The notes under the pieces were generated by a model that saw only the letters and a list, made by a program, of their open reading frames with translations, made no database searches and was not told where the DNA came from. Of a DNA stretch of 64,000 bases, positions 49,160-58,859 are shown in pieces. This DNA comes from Thysanoteuthis rhombus. Its lineage: Eukaryota > Mollusca > Cephalopoda > Oegopsida > Thysanoteuthidae. Both the position numbers and the translations under genes were made by a program. Location of the stretch: positions 22,589,928 through 22,653,927 of the forward strand of contig OY735233.1 in assembly GCA_963457665.1 (NCBI GenBank). Direction: 5' to 3'. The stretch's first letter is position 1, and each line of letters begins with the position of its first letter.

Positions 49160-51385
49160 CTATTGGCGTTGCACTCCTGACGCGAACATTGCCGGTGATA
49201 GCACACCGACAGCGGGTCCCATAGGATCTGTGCCCATCTCAGTTTTGATAGTGCTATCCAGGGACACGCCGCCGACGTGCCTAGGGAACGTTAGCTTAAC
49301 TGCTCTATAAAGGGAGGGGTGCATGAAAACAGGGACCCTTCCTGAGCAAAAGTTTTTCAGTTTGTGGAGGTCTGGATGATGCCAGACAGCCAGCGGTGAT
49401 GACATTTTAAAAGCTGAATTCGCCTCTTTTAACATGTCCCACACCTGCCGTGAGGTGTCACCGACCCGGACCACAGTCAGTACTTTCTTTAGCCCTGGGA
49501 ACAAGGTAGGGTCCTCCACATCACGTCTTCCGGGTTCGACGAACCGGAAGTTGTGGAGGACCTTTAAATCCCTCAGGGCCTGCTGCTGGAGCTTGGTTTT
49601 TTCGAGAATGTCCGGGTCGACACGGCAGATGTGGACCCCTCTCTTGTGTCTAATTTTCTTTTCTTTTTTGGTGGGCTCGCCGGTATCACCCCCGGCTGGG
49701 CTTCTCGGCCTCTTTTGTGAGGCCGATTGTGTAGGTGACATGGGTGTGCTTGTTGTTGTTGTTGCTGCTGTTGGTGTTGTTGCTGGTGTTGTTGCTGGTG
49801 ATGCTGACGGTGTTACTTTTGGGGAAGGTTTTGGTGTGGCTGCTGGTGTTGCTGTTGTTGAGGGAGGAATCATAATCAACGGTGGAGGCGGCGGCGGAGG
49901 TAGCGGTGATGTGGGTGGTAATGGTGGTGTAGGGGATAGTATTTGTTTTTCAGGAGTTTTCAGGGGGGTAGATTTTTTTCCTAGTACTGTCAGTTTTGGT
50001 TTTACTGGGGTTGATTTTTTCGTGGGTGGACTTTGTAATGTTTTTGGGGAGGGCGGAGGGGTAACCCTCCCTGCTGGCTGCCTGGACTTTAGCTGCTGGA
50101 GTAGTGCCGCCGCCTTTTCCTTCCCTATTCGTCCCGGACTAGCGTAACCCCCCACTCTAGCCCGTTCCGCATAAGACTGCGGGGTCTCTCCTTGGGGACT
50201 GTCGGTGTCGGTTCGCATTGGGATATGTGGCAACAGGGGTACCTCTATTTGGGCCTTCTTCCCACTACGACCTACTACCTGCCACTCCCCCTCCGTCTTC
50301 TCTTTTTGGGTCACCACCTTTGGTGACGGAGTCGACGGTTTAGGTGAGGGGAGACTTTTACCTCTCCCGGCATCTGACTGGATTCCTCCAGTCATGGCAG
50401 TAGGCGAGACTACGGGAGCCTCCTTTTGGGCGGTAACAGAAACTAAGTGGGAAGGGTCTTGCGTCAGGCTGGACGGTTTTTTTTTGCAGATAGCGGCGAG
50501 GTGACCAGCCTCCCCGCATATCCAGCAGACTGGCCTCCTACCTTTGACGATAAGAGGCAGTCGCCTCCGACCACCTATGTCCAAATAGTTGGGAATGGCC
50601 AGGAACGCCTTCCTGTCGATCATAAGATCAAAACGCCACTCCCCACGCATCGTGTCGAAGTCAACCGAGACAATTTCTCCGTATTTCAGGAGAAAAGCCC
50701 CGATATGTTCCCCGAGCACGAAGCTGGGCACCTCATGTGCAATTACCCGGGTCCTTCTCCGGCCGAGATACTCAACACGAATGTAATGCTCCTTTGTTTG
50801 GAGCTCTCGGCGCAGGAGATCTGAACAGTCCTGTTCAGTGGGCAACAACACGTCCCACATCGCAAAGCCATCGCCTTTTACAACTTGTTTGGCTTTGACT
50901 CCCAAGCTTGCCAGTGCTTTCAACACTATGTCTTTATTTGACCGGACAATTCGGTTTGACTTCTTGTCGACCAAAAAGACGGACACCATTTTTTTCTCAA
51001 TGTCTTTCAATTCGACCAAGTCCACCAGTAAGCCATCCTCTTTTACGAGGTGACTGTATGTCTGGCAACGCTTGACGAATTCCGCCACATTGACTGCACT
51101 AATTACGGGAGGGGATGACCAAACGTTAGGAGAGTCCCCACTTGTCTTTTCTTGTTGTTGTTGTTGTCCCGCCGGAATCGGCGAGTCAGTATTTTCCCCC
51201 TTCCCTTCATGGACGGGGGATTTTTTCATGTCTATGTTCTTTTCAGGTGTGCTGTTTGTCTGTATTTTTTTCTGCTTGTCATGTTTCTTTTTGTTCTTCT
51301 TCCCTATTTTAGGGGGTGTGGATGTGCCCCCGCCCTCCCCCTTATCGGGGGAAGCAAACAAGGCCCTCCTGGCCTCGTCGGCCAT
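49160..51385 (-). CDS. U8 ORF1, CCHC protein (twin of U7)
   Basis: The 741-residue protein from the ATG at 51385 is identical to that of U7, including the changed C-terminus. The adjoining 5' UTR is also the same as in U7. Confidence 0.88.
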   Translation of the reverse strand: MADEARRALFASPDKGEGGGTSTPPKIGKKNKKKHDKQKKIQTNSTPEKNIDMKKSPVHEGKGENTDSPIPAGQQQQQEKTSGDSPNVWSSPPVISAVNVAEFVKRCQTYSHLVKEDGLLVDLVELKDIEKKMVSVFLVDKKSNRIVRSNKDIVLKALASLGVKAKQVVKGDGFAMWDVLLPTEQDCSDLLRRELQTKEHYIRVEYLGRRRTRVIAHEVPSFVLGEHIGAFLLKYGEIVSVDFDTMRGEWRFDLMIDRKAFLAIPNYLDIGGRRRLPLIVKGRRPVCWICGEAGHLAAICKKKPSSLTQDPSHLVSVTAQKEAPVVSPTAMTGGIQSDAGRGKSLPSPKPSTPSPKVVTQKEKTEGEWQVVGRSGKKAQIEVPLLPHIPMRTDTDSPQGETPQSYAERARVGGYASPGRIGKEKAAALLQQLKSRQPAGRVTPPPSPKTLQSPPTKKSTPVKPKLTVLGKKSTPLKTPEKQILSPTPPLPPTSPLPPPPPPPLIMIPPSTTATPAATPKPSPKVTPSASPATTPATTPTAATTTTSTPMSPTQSASQKRPRSPAGGDTGEPTKKEKKIRHKRGVHICRVDPDILEKTKLQQQALRDLKVLHNFRFVEPGRRDVEDPTLFPGLKKVLTVVRVGDTSRQVWDMLKEANSAFKMSSPLAVWHHPDLHKLKNFCSGRVPVFMHPSLYRAVKLTFPRHVGGVSLDSTIKTEMGTDPMGPAVGVLSPAMFASGVQRQ

Positions 51386-52019
51386 GAAGGGAAACGAAAA
51401 AATACTAAATCGAGACAACGAAAAGGACTTATCTTTAGGACTAGAGTTTTGGGGGGGTATAACTAGTCCGTAATCCGTTCAATGTTCTGGACCGAAGCAG
51501 CAAACACGTCTGTAAAAAATAATCCAAAAAATGTCAATTGCAACAACAAAAAACACGTCAATCCCAGACTGAGACGAGTCAAAATCCGATTAGGAATAGA
51601 GTTAATATTTATTTTCAAAAAATTGAAAAATTTGACATAAAGTCGGAGGGGGGATGGGTATGAGGTTTGGTCGATTCTATTCCTTATCTTATCTTAGCTA
51701 GTCTCATTCACTGACCCAATCTCCCTATATACATCCATTCACCAAAACAACACATTTTTCCTGGTCTCTCTCATACTGCATTTACCATAACATCAGATTC
51801 TCTCTATGATGGAAAAACTACCCTAAACCCATATTTACAATTTTGTGTGTGTGAGGGGGAATAAAATTGTGATGAATATTTACAAATAAAAAATGAACCC
51901 CAATGATTGATATATATTTACAAAAAAAAAGCGAAAGCGAAATTAGTATGTGACCCCCCCACAAAAGACCTAAAATGGCAGAACAGTAAGTTAACCAGAC
52001 GAAAAATGGATGTCTAGAG

Positions 52020-52063
<44 letters not shown>

Positions 52064-52288
52064 ACTCTCAAACATCCTCTGGAAAACTTTACCTTCTGTC
52101 ATCTAGAGGGGGAGGGAATGGGAATCGAAAAAAGCAGAGGACAGAAAAAAAAAGGGGGGCTGATGATCATTCTCTCCCTAGCTAAGAAACTGTTGGCTAA
52201 CAGAAAAGGAAAATCTGATCTATCCTAACCTGGGCTGGGTTAGCACGTTCGTGTCAGGACCGCAAAATCCTTACTGACCAATAGATTT
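51386..52288 (-). other. Linker 8: U9 3' UTR (D) joined to U8 5' UTR (C)
   Basis: In these 903 bp the ORF1-proximal part equals linker 7 at least up to 51580. Differences begin at the hairpin loop (about 51617-51622) and continue through the 3' UTR. The poly(T) tract is the longest in the window, and the sequence beside it reads CACTCTCA in place of CCCTTA. Confidence 0.72.
52020..52062 (-). repeat. Poly(T) tract in sense, 43 nt
   Basis: A run of 43 A on the + strand in the U9 3' UTR, followed by CACTCTCA. Confidence 0.95.
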
Positions 52289-55200
52289 TCAAAAAAACCA
52301 CTCTAATTCAGCACCTTTCACTCGACACAGTCGGGCAACTCTCACCCACCTTCCGTTGAATTCCGACCAAGGGAGCCTCTCCCTCTCGACCCTGATTTTG
52401 ACTTTGAGCTGGTGCCCAAAGAACGCAATCAGTTGTTCGGGAGTGAAATGCTCTCCTTCGTGGAACCCCTTCTGACGCGTCGTCCAAATCACCATTCGCA
52501 TCACGCCAAGTAAGCACATTAGCACTATATGTGCGTCCTTTTCCAACGATGGGAACACATTGCTGCAGACAACACTGGCATCCAAGGCAAAAAACCGTGC
52601 CCTGATGATGCGAACCATGTAGCCTTCAACCAGCTTGCACAGCGGATGCACCACGCTGCAGTGGAAGAAGGCGTGCTCAATAGACTCCTCCATTTCACCA
52701 CAGCGTATGCACTCTGGTGAATCTACCAGACCCGCTGCAAAAAGCCGTTTGCCGACCCAGAGAGCATTCCGTATGACTAGCCAGGTGAGGGACGCCTCGT
52801 TGTTATTGAGGCACCTCAGTCCGGGCGTCCAAGGCCAGATTGAGCGAATCTCCGCCCTCGTCAAACCGATCCCCTCGATCATTTCGTCTCGAACGGACCC
52901 CCTCACTATTACCCGATATAATGCCCTCCTCGACAACGACTGGGTGTCGTTGAGGCATACCTTCACCCGAGAAAAAACTCGGAGAGCGTGTCGGCATTCT
53001 CGATAGAAAGAGCATTCCGCGCGGGGTCTACGGCGGGCCTCACCCCCGTCGTCGGAATGCACGTTTCTTAAGGCTGGGAAAGCCTTCCTGGCGTCTTCTT
53101 TCCAGAATTCGCCGTTCTGCTCTTCTTGCGTACACATCCGACCTAAGAAAGTCAAGCGCAAGGTATGTTGCCGAGCTACGATGTTCGGCATTCCTAGGCC
53201 GCCTTCCGCAGGTTGGAGCTGACAGATCTTGCGAGATACCATAGGGTGCCTTTGACCCCAGAGGAGTCGAAACATGGCAACTTCCAACTTTCGTCGGTCG
53301 GTACACGGAAGAGGGAGCACTGAAAGTCGGTAAAGGATAAGGGGGTAGATGTGAGAGACGCACACCTCGGCCCTACCCTTGAAGGAGAGCTTCCTCCGAG
53401 TCCACAGATTAACTGCTTTCTCTACCTTTTCCAGTACACCCGACCAATTTTTCTCCAACTGGAGGTCGGGACCGAACCAGACGCCGAGTATCTTGCACGG
53501 CCCTTCCGTCCAGGCAAAGGGACCAGGGAGAGAGCGCCCTCTCCACGAGTCCAGCAACAAGCCCTCAGACTTGCCGCAGTTGGCTTTGGCCCCTGTCACC
53601 GTCTCATACCTTTGGATCTCTACGCTGATTTCCCTGATCTCGGCACTGCTCGTTACAAGCAAAGTTATGTCATCAACGTAGGCGGTATACTTGACTGGCG
53701 TGTGACCACCAGGCAAGGTTAGCCCGCGCAGGACCGGGTTCGCCTTTACTTTGCGCAGGAAAGGTTCCAGCGCAAGAATGTACAGCATCGGCGAAAGTGG
53801 ACAACCTTGACGAACTGATCTGGACAACTGAAAGGCTTTCGACCTCACTCCATTCACCTCCACCACCGAGCTGGGGGATGCATACAAGAGACGAATCCAG
53901 GAGCGAAAGATCTCACCGAAGCCAGACGCGGATAAGACGGACTCGAGAAAACGATGGTCGACCCTATCGAATGCTTTGGACTGATCTAATTTGATCAGCG
54001 CGGCTCCATTGTCGACTTTCTCAATGATCGTGCGCACCGTGTGCAGATTGTCTTGGATAGTCCGACCCTTTACAGAGCAAGTCTGCTCGGGGCCAATCAG
54101 ACTCTCCAGCACAGTCTGCAGCCGGTTTGCGAGGACCTTGGCCAAAATCTTCAACTCTGTATTGAGCAGAGTTATGGGCCTGAAGTTGTCTACCCCGTCC
54201 CCTCCATCTTTGTCCTTGCATAGCAATTTCACTACCCCTCTGGTAAAGCGGCTGGGAATGCCCCCCTGCTTTAGCCAGTGGTTAAAGATCAAAGCCAGCA
54301 AGTGAACGAAAATGGGCGACAGCCTCAAATACACTTCGTAAGGCAAACCATCGATCCCCGGTGTCTTCTCCTTCTCGATGCTCTTTAACGCTTCCCGGAT
54401 TTCATCCTCTGTTATGGGCCCCTCGCACCCAGCTGCTTCAGTCGCCTCAAGGCGAGGAAAGTCAGCTAAATAGGCGTCGAACTGAGCCGAATTCAGTCTA
54501 GCTTCCCTGGTGAATAGTTCCTGAAAATTGGCACGAAACACCTCACAGATACCTTCGTTTGTGGTCACAAGTCGTCCGTCCGGCGATGTGACGCTGGAGA
54601 TATGCCGACTAGACGCACTCCTAATTTCTTCTAGCCGCAGCTCATCGGCCATATTCGTTGCCTCGGGGGACATTCTTTTTAATCTAGATCTAACTACTAG
54701 AGCTTGATCCTTCTTGGCATGCAAGGAGGCCAACTCTGCCTTAGCTATCTTAACCTGGCTAGAGTCCCCTCCCTCCACCGCCCGCTCGATCCGATCTTCT
54801 AGTGCCTTTTGTGCCGCTAGTCTCACTAGGTTGAGTCGCCTACTGTAATCGGCAGCAAAAGACCTAATTTTGTTTTTGAGGTTCCCCCAGAATTTATTTC
54901 CCAGGATAGCCCCCGTCAGTTCCCGCTGGATTAGTGATGTTAGCTGGTCCCGAAAATCCTCCACATCCATGAGGGATGTGTTGAATTTCCAGTAACCAGA
55001 CTTGAAGGGCTTAGCTATACCTAAATTCAATCGGACCCTTACTAATCTATGGTCCGAAAAGGGGACGCTATGGAAACTTGGACATTCTAAAAACTTATGA
55101 TCGACTCTTCTAGCTAAGACCCGATCGATGTAACTGGAAAGTTGCACCGAACTCGGGTCGCCACTATTAGTCCAAGTCCATACTACTTGGCGGGGGTGTT

Positions 55201-55738
55201 CGTTTCGGAATTTATCCACCAGGTCAAGCCTGTTGATCAAATCCCGAAACGGAATCACGTCACCGTTGTTAGTTCCCCTATTTACCCCTCGGTCTATATC
55301 GGGATCAAGGACGGCATTCCAATCACCCGCTAACACTAGCCGTCTCGACGGAACTACGAACTGATCGATCCGCCGAAAGAAATCGACTCGCTCTCTCTGG
55401 CTGTTGGGCGCATAAACCCCAATCAAACGGAAAGACTCACCTCTTATGGTAACATCAACGACGCACAATCTGCCCGCCGGATCTGCATACACAAGGGAAC
55501 ACATCGCATTCAAAGAATGGCTTATTAGCCAAGAGACACCTCTGGAGCGGCAATCAAAATATGCTGAAAAGAGACGGAAATCTCGAGACAGCACCCTCTC
55601 ATTGTCGCTCGAAATAAAATGAGTCTCCTGTAAACAACAAATACTCACGTCGAGGTGCCGGAGGAGACGACAGAGTCTAGCTCTTCTCGACTCATTCCGG
55701 CAACCACGACCATTCAAACTTGCTAAATAGAGAGCCAT
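52289..55738 (-). CDS. U9 ORF2, endonuclease/reverse transcriptase (D type)
   Basis: This 1149-residue copy is B-type at 154, 191-195, 432, 605 and 635. It has Gly113Ser (shared only with U10), private His829Gln, and Phe1106 as in A and B. The preceding spacer is the A-type TTTAACAAG. The frame is fully open and the catalytic residues are intact. Confidence 0.95.
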   Translation of the reverse strand: MALYLASLNGRGCRNESRRARLCRLLRHLDVSICCLQETHFISSDNERVLSRDFRLFSAYFDCRSRGVSWLISHSLNAMCSLVYADPAGRLCVVDVTIRGESFRLIGVYAPNSQRERVDFFRRIDQFVVPSRRLVLAGDWNAVLDPDIDRGVNRGTNNGDVIPFRDLINRLDLVDKFRNEHPRQVVWTWTNSGDPSSVQLSSYIDRVLARRVDHKFLECPSFHSVPFSDHRLVRVRLNLGIAKPFKSGYWKFNTSLMDVEDFRDQLTSLIQRELTGAILGNKFWGNLKNKIRSFAADYSRRLNLVRLAAQKALEDRIERAVEGGDSSQVKIAKAELASLHAKKDQALVVRSRLKRMSPEATNMADELRLEEIRSASSRHISSVTSPDGRLVTTNEGICEVFRANFQELFTREARLNSAQFDAYLADFPRLEATEAAGCEGPITEDEIREALKSIEKEKTPGIDGLPYEVYLRLSPIFVHLLALIFNHWLKQGGIPSRFTRGVVKLLCKDKDGGDGVDNFRPITLLNTELKILAKVLANRLQTVLESLIGPEQTCSVKGRTIQDNLHTVRTIIEKVDNGAALIKLDQSKAFDRVDHRFLESVLSASGFGEIFRSWIRLLYASPSSVVEVNGVRSKAFQLSRSVRQGCPLSPMLYILALEPFLRKVKANPVLRGLTLPGGHTPVKYTAYVDDITLLVTSSAEIREISVEIQRYETVTGAKANCGKSEGLLLDSWRGRSLPGPFAWTEGPCKILGVWFGPDLQLEKNWSGVLEKVEKAVNLWTRRKLSFKGRAEVCVSHIYPLILYRLSVLPLPCTDRRKLEVAMFRLLWGQRHPMVSRKICQLQPAEGGLGMPNIVARQHTLRLTFLGRMCTQEEQNGEFWKEDARKAFPALRNVHSDDGGEARRRPRAECSFYRECRHALRVFSRVKVCLNDTQSLSRRALYRVIVRGSVRDEMIEGIGLTRAEIRSIWPWTPGLRCLNNNEASLTWLVIRNALWVGKRLFAAGLVDSPECIRCGEMEESIEHAFFHCSVVHPLCKLVEGYMVRIIRARFFALDASVVCSNVFPSLEKDAHIVLMCLLGVMRMVIWTTRQKGFHEGEHFTPEQLIAFFGHQLKVKIRVERERLPWSEFNGRWVRVARLCRVKGAELEWFF

Positions 55739-55747
55739 CTTGTTAAA

Positions 55748-57973
55748 CTATTGGTGTTGCAGTCCAGACAAGAACATAGCCGGTGATAGCACACCGACAG
55801 CGGGTCCCATAGGATCTGTGCCCATCTCAGTTTTGATAGTGCTATCCAGGGACACGCCGCCGACGTGCCTAGGGAACGTTAGCTTAACTGCTCTATAAAG
55901 GGAGGGGTGCATGAAAACAGGGACCCTCCCTGAGCAAAAGTTTTTCAGTTTGTGGAGGTCTGGATGATGCCAGACAGCCAGCGGTGATGACATTTTAAAA
56001 GCTGAATTCGCCTCTTTTAACATGTCCCACACCTGCCGTGAGGTGTCACCGACCCGGACCACAGTCAGTACTTTCTTTAGCCCTGGGAACAAGGTAGGGT
56101 CCTCCACATCACGTCTTCCGGGTTCGACGAACCGGAAGTTGTGGAGGACCTTTAAATCCCTCAGGGCCTGCTGTTGTAGTTTTGTCTTGTCGAGAATGTC
56201 CGGGTCGACACGGCAGATGTGGACCCCTCTCTTGTGTCTAATTTTCTTTTCTTTTTTGGTGGGCTCGCCGGTATCACCCCCGGCTGGGCTTCTCGGCCTC
56301 TTTTGTGAGGCCGATTGTGTAGGTGACATGGGTGTGCTTGTTGTTGTTGTTGCTGATGTTGGTGTTGTTGCTGGTGTTGTTGCTGGTGATGCTGACGGTG
56401 TTACTTTTGGGGAAGGTTTTGGTGTGGCTGCTGGTGTTGCTGTTGTTGAGGGAGGAATCATAATCAACGGTGGAGGCGGCGGCGGAGGTAGCGGTGATGT
56501 GGGTGGTAATGGTGGTGTAGGGGATAGTATTTGTTTTTCAGGAGTTTTCAGGGGGGTAGATTTTTTTCTTAGTACTGTCAGTTTTGGTTTTACTGGGGTT
56601 GATTTTTTCGTGGGTGGACTTTGTAATGTTTTTGGGGAGGGCGGAGGGGTAACCCTCCCTGCTGGCTGCCTGGACTTTAGCTGCTGGAGTAGTGCCGCCG
56701 CCTTTTCCTTCCCTATTCGTCCCGGACTAGCGTAACCCCCCACTCTAGCCCGTTCCGCATAAGACTGCGGGGTCTCTCCTTGGGGACTGTCGGTGTCGGT
56801 TCGCATTGGGATATGTGGCAACAGGGGTACCTCTATTTGGGCCTTCTTCCCACTACGACCTACTACCTGCCACTCCCCCTCCGTCTTCTCTTTTTGGGTC
56901 ACCACCTTTGGTGACGGAGTCGACGGTTTAGGTGAGGGGAGACTTTTACCTCTCCCGGCATCTGACTGGATTCCTCCAGTCATGGCAGTAGGCGAGACTA
57001 CGGGAGCCTCCTTTTGGGCGGTAACAGAAACTAAGTGCGAAGGGTCTTGCGTCAGGCTGGACGGTTTTTTTTTGCAGATAGCGGCGAGGTGACCAGCCTC
57101 CCCGCATATCCAGCAGACTGGCCTCCTACCTTTGACGATAAGAGGCAGTCGCCTCCGACCACCTATGTCCAAATAGTTGGGAATGGCCAGGAACGCCTTC
57201 CTGTCGATCATAAGATCAAAACGCCACTCCCCACGCATCGTGTCGAAGTCAACCGAGACAATTTCTCCGTATTTCAGGAGAAAAGCCCCGATATGTTCCC
57301 CGAGCACGAAGCTGGGCACCTCATGTGCAATTACCCGGGTCCTTCTCCGGCCGAGATACTCAACACGAATGTAATGCTCCTTTGTTTGGAGCTCTCGGCG
57401 CAGGAGATCTGAACAGTCCTGTTCAGTGGGCAACAACACGTCCCACATCGCAAAGCCATCGCCTTTTACGACTTGTTTGGCTTTGACTCCCAAGCTTGCC
57501 AGTGCTTTCAACACTATGTCTTTATTTGACCGGACAATTCGGTTTGACTTCTTGTCGACCAAAAAGACGGACACCATTTTTTTCTCAATGTCTTTCAATT
57601 CGACCAAGTCCACCAGTAAGCCATCCTCTTTTACGAGGTGACTGTATGTCTGGCAACGCTTGACGAATTCCGCCACATTGACTGCACTAATTACGGGAGG
57701 GGATGACCAAACGTTAGGAGAGTCCCCACTTGTCTTTTCTTGTTGTTGTTGTTGTCCCGCCGGAATCGGCGAGTCAGTATTTTCCCCCTTCCCTTCATGG
57801 ACGGGGGATTTTTTCATGTCTGTGTTCTTTTCAGGTGAGCCGTTTGTCTGTATTTTTTTCTGCTTGTCATGTCTTTTTTTGGTTTTTTTCCCTATTTTAG
57901 GGGGTGTGGATGTGCCCCCGCCCTCCCCCTTATCGGGGGAAGCAAACAAGGCCCTCCTGGCCTCGTCGGCCAT
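55748..57973 (-). CDS. U9 ORF1, CCHC protein (D type)
   Basis: This copy has 741 residues from the ATG at 57973, with five Gln. The N-terminus is B-like (Thr31, Arg34, Lys37-Gln38, Gly45-Ser46) but with Ile41. Val164, Ala513, Val525 and Ile579 link it to C. Arg470 and Glu596Asp are private. The C-terminus (Leu736, Leu739, His741) is A-type. Bases 56174-56190, in the codons around Glu596, differ at several adjacent sites and look like a short patch from an unsampled variant. Confidence 0.88.
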   Translation of the reverse strand: MADEARRALFASPDKGEGGGTSTPPKIGKKTKKRHDKQKKIQTNGSPEKNTDMKKSPVHEGKGENTDSPIPAGQQQQQEKTSGDSPNVWSSPPVISAVNVAEFVKRCQTYSHLVKEDGLLVDLVELKDIEKKMVSVFLVDKKSNRIVRSNKDIVLKALASLGVKAKQVVKGDGFAMWDVLLPTEQDCSDLLRRELQTKEHYIRVEYLGRRRTRVIAHEVPSFVLGEHIGAFLLKYGEIVSVDFDTMRGEWRFDLMIDRKAFLAIPNYLDIGGRRRLPLIVKGRRPVCWICGEAGHLAAICKKKPSSLTQDPSHLVSVTAQKEAPVVSPTAMTGGIQSDAGRGKSLPSPKPSTPSPKVVTQKEKTEGEWQVVGRSGKKAQIEVPLLPHIPMRTDTDSPQGETPQSYAERARVGGYASPGRIGKEKAAALLQQLKSRQPAGRVTPPPSPKTLQSPPTKKSTPVKPKLTVLRKKSTPLKTPEKQILSPTPPLPPTSPLPPPPPPPLIMIPPSTTATPAATPKPSPKVTPSASPATTPATTPTSATTTTSTPMSPTQSASQKRPRSPAGGDTGEPTKKEKKIRHKRGVHICRVDPDILDKTKLQQQALRDLKVLHNFRFVEPGRRDVEDPTLFPGLKKVLTVVRVGDTSRQVWDMLKEANSAFKMSSPLAVWHHPDLHKLKNFCSGRVPVFMHPSLYRAVKLTFPRHVGGVSLDSTIKTEMGTDPMGPAVGVLSPAMFLSGLQHQ

Positions 57974-58168
57974 GAAGGGAAACGAAAAAATACTGAATCG
58001 AGACAACAAAAAGGACTTATCTTTAGGACTAGAGTTTCGGGGGGGTATAACTAGTCCGTAATCCGTTCACAAAGTTCTGGACCGTAGCAGCAAAAAATGT
58101 CTGTAAAAAATAATCAAAAAATTGTCAATCGTAGCAACAAAAAACACGTCAATCCTAGACTGAGACGG

Positions 58169-58190
58169 TATTTATTCTCAAAAATGAGAA
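58169..58190 (-). promoter_or_regulatory. 3'-end hairpin of U10 with compensatory base pair
   Basis: In sense, TTCTCA pairs with TGAGAA (+ 58185-58190 with 58175-58180) around a T4 loop and is followed by AATAAATA. Compared with the other units both members of the third pair are changed while pairing is kept. Confidence 0.5.
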
Positions 58191-58592
58191 ATCTGACATG
58201 TAGTCGGAGGGGGGATGGGGTGTAAGGGTTGGTCAACTCTATTCCTAATCTTTTCTTAGCTAGTCTCATGCACTGACCCAATCTCACTATATACATCCAT
58301 TCACCAAAACAACACATTTTTCCTGGTCTCTCTCATACTGCATTTACCATAAAGTCAGATTCTCTCTATGATGGAAAACTACTCTAAACCCATATTTACA
58401 ATTTTGTGTGTGGGGGGGGGAATAAAATTATGATGAATATTTACAAATAAAATGAACCCCAATGACTGATATATATTTACAGAAAAAAAAAAACGAAAAC
58501 GAAATTAGTATGTGTCCCCCCACAAAAGACCTAACATGGCAGAACAGTAAGTTAACCAGACGAAAAGATGGATGTCAAGACAGAGGAGAGGG

Positions 58593-58634
<42 letters not shown>
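58593..58634 (-). repeat. Poly(T) tract in sense, 42 nt
   Basis: A run of 42 A on the + strand in the U10 3' UTR. Both flanks differ from other units: AGAGGAGAGG before and TCCTCTCA after. Confidence 0.95.
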
Positions 58635-58637
<3 letters not shown>

Positions 58638-58859
58638 TCTCAAACATCCTCTGGAAAACTTTACCTTCTGTCATCTAAAGGGGGAGGGGATGGGAATCGA
58701 AAAAAGTGGAGGACAGAAAAAAAAAGGGGGCTGATGATCATTCACTCTCTAGCTAAGAAACTGTTGGCTAACAGAAAAGGAAAATCTAAACTATCCTAAC
58801 CTGGGCTGGGTTAGCACGTTCGTGTCAGGACCGCAAAATCCTTACTTGACCAATAGATC

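Larger units (their letters stand above)
45025..51605 (-). mobile_element. LINE unit U8 (haplotype C, complete; twin of U7)
   Basis: This unit is 6581 bp. Both proteins and the 5' UTR match U7. The 3' UTR matches U7 apart from a longer homopolymer (38 versus 27 nt), as expected of a recent duplicate with slippage in the tract. Confidence 0.88.
51606..58168 (-). mobile_element. LINE unit U9 (haplotype D, complete)
   Basis: This unit is 6563 bp. It mixes markers: the ORF1-ORF2 spacer and ORF1 C-terminus are A-type, the ORF1 N-terminus is B-like and most ORF2 markers are B-type. Its 5' UTR is about 28 bp shorter at the junction than in all other units. Confidence 0.88.
57974..58859 (-). other. 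Linker 9: U10 3' UTR (E) joined to a shortened U9 5' UTR
   Basis: In these 886 bp about 28 bp that lie at the junction in all other linkers are missing at 58167/58168. Beyond that point the 3' UTR is clearly diverged, with changes in the hairpin, in the inverted-repeat arm (58233-58250) and on both sides of the poly(T) tract. Confidence 0.72.

Noticed and set aside
51818-52228. Frames with long Phe or Lys runs at the poly(T) tract in U9 and U10
   Set aside because: They are translations of a homopolymer of variable length.
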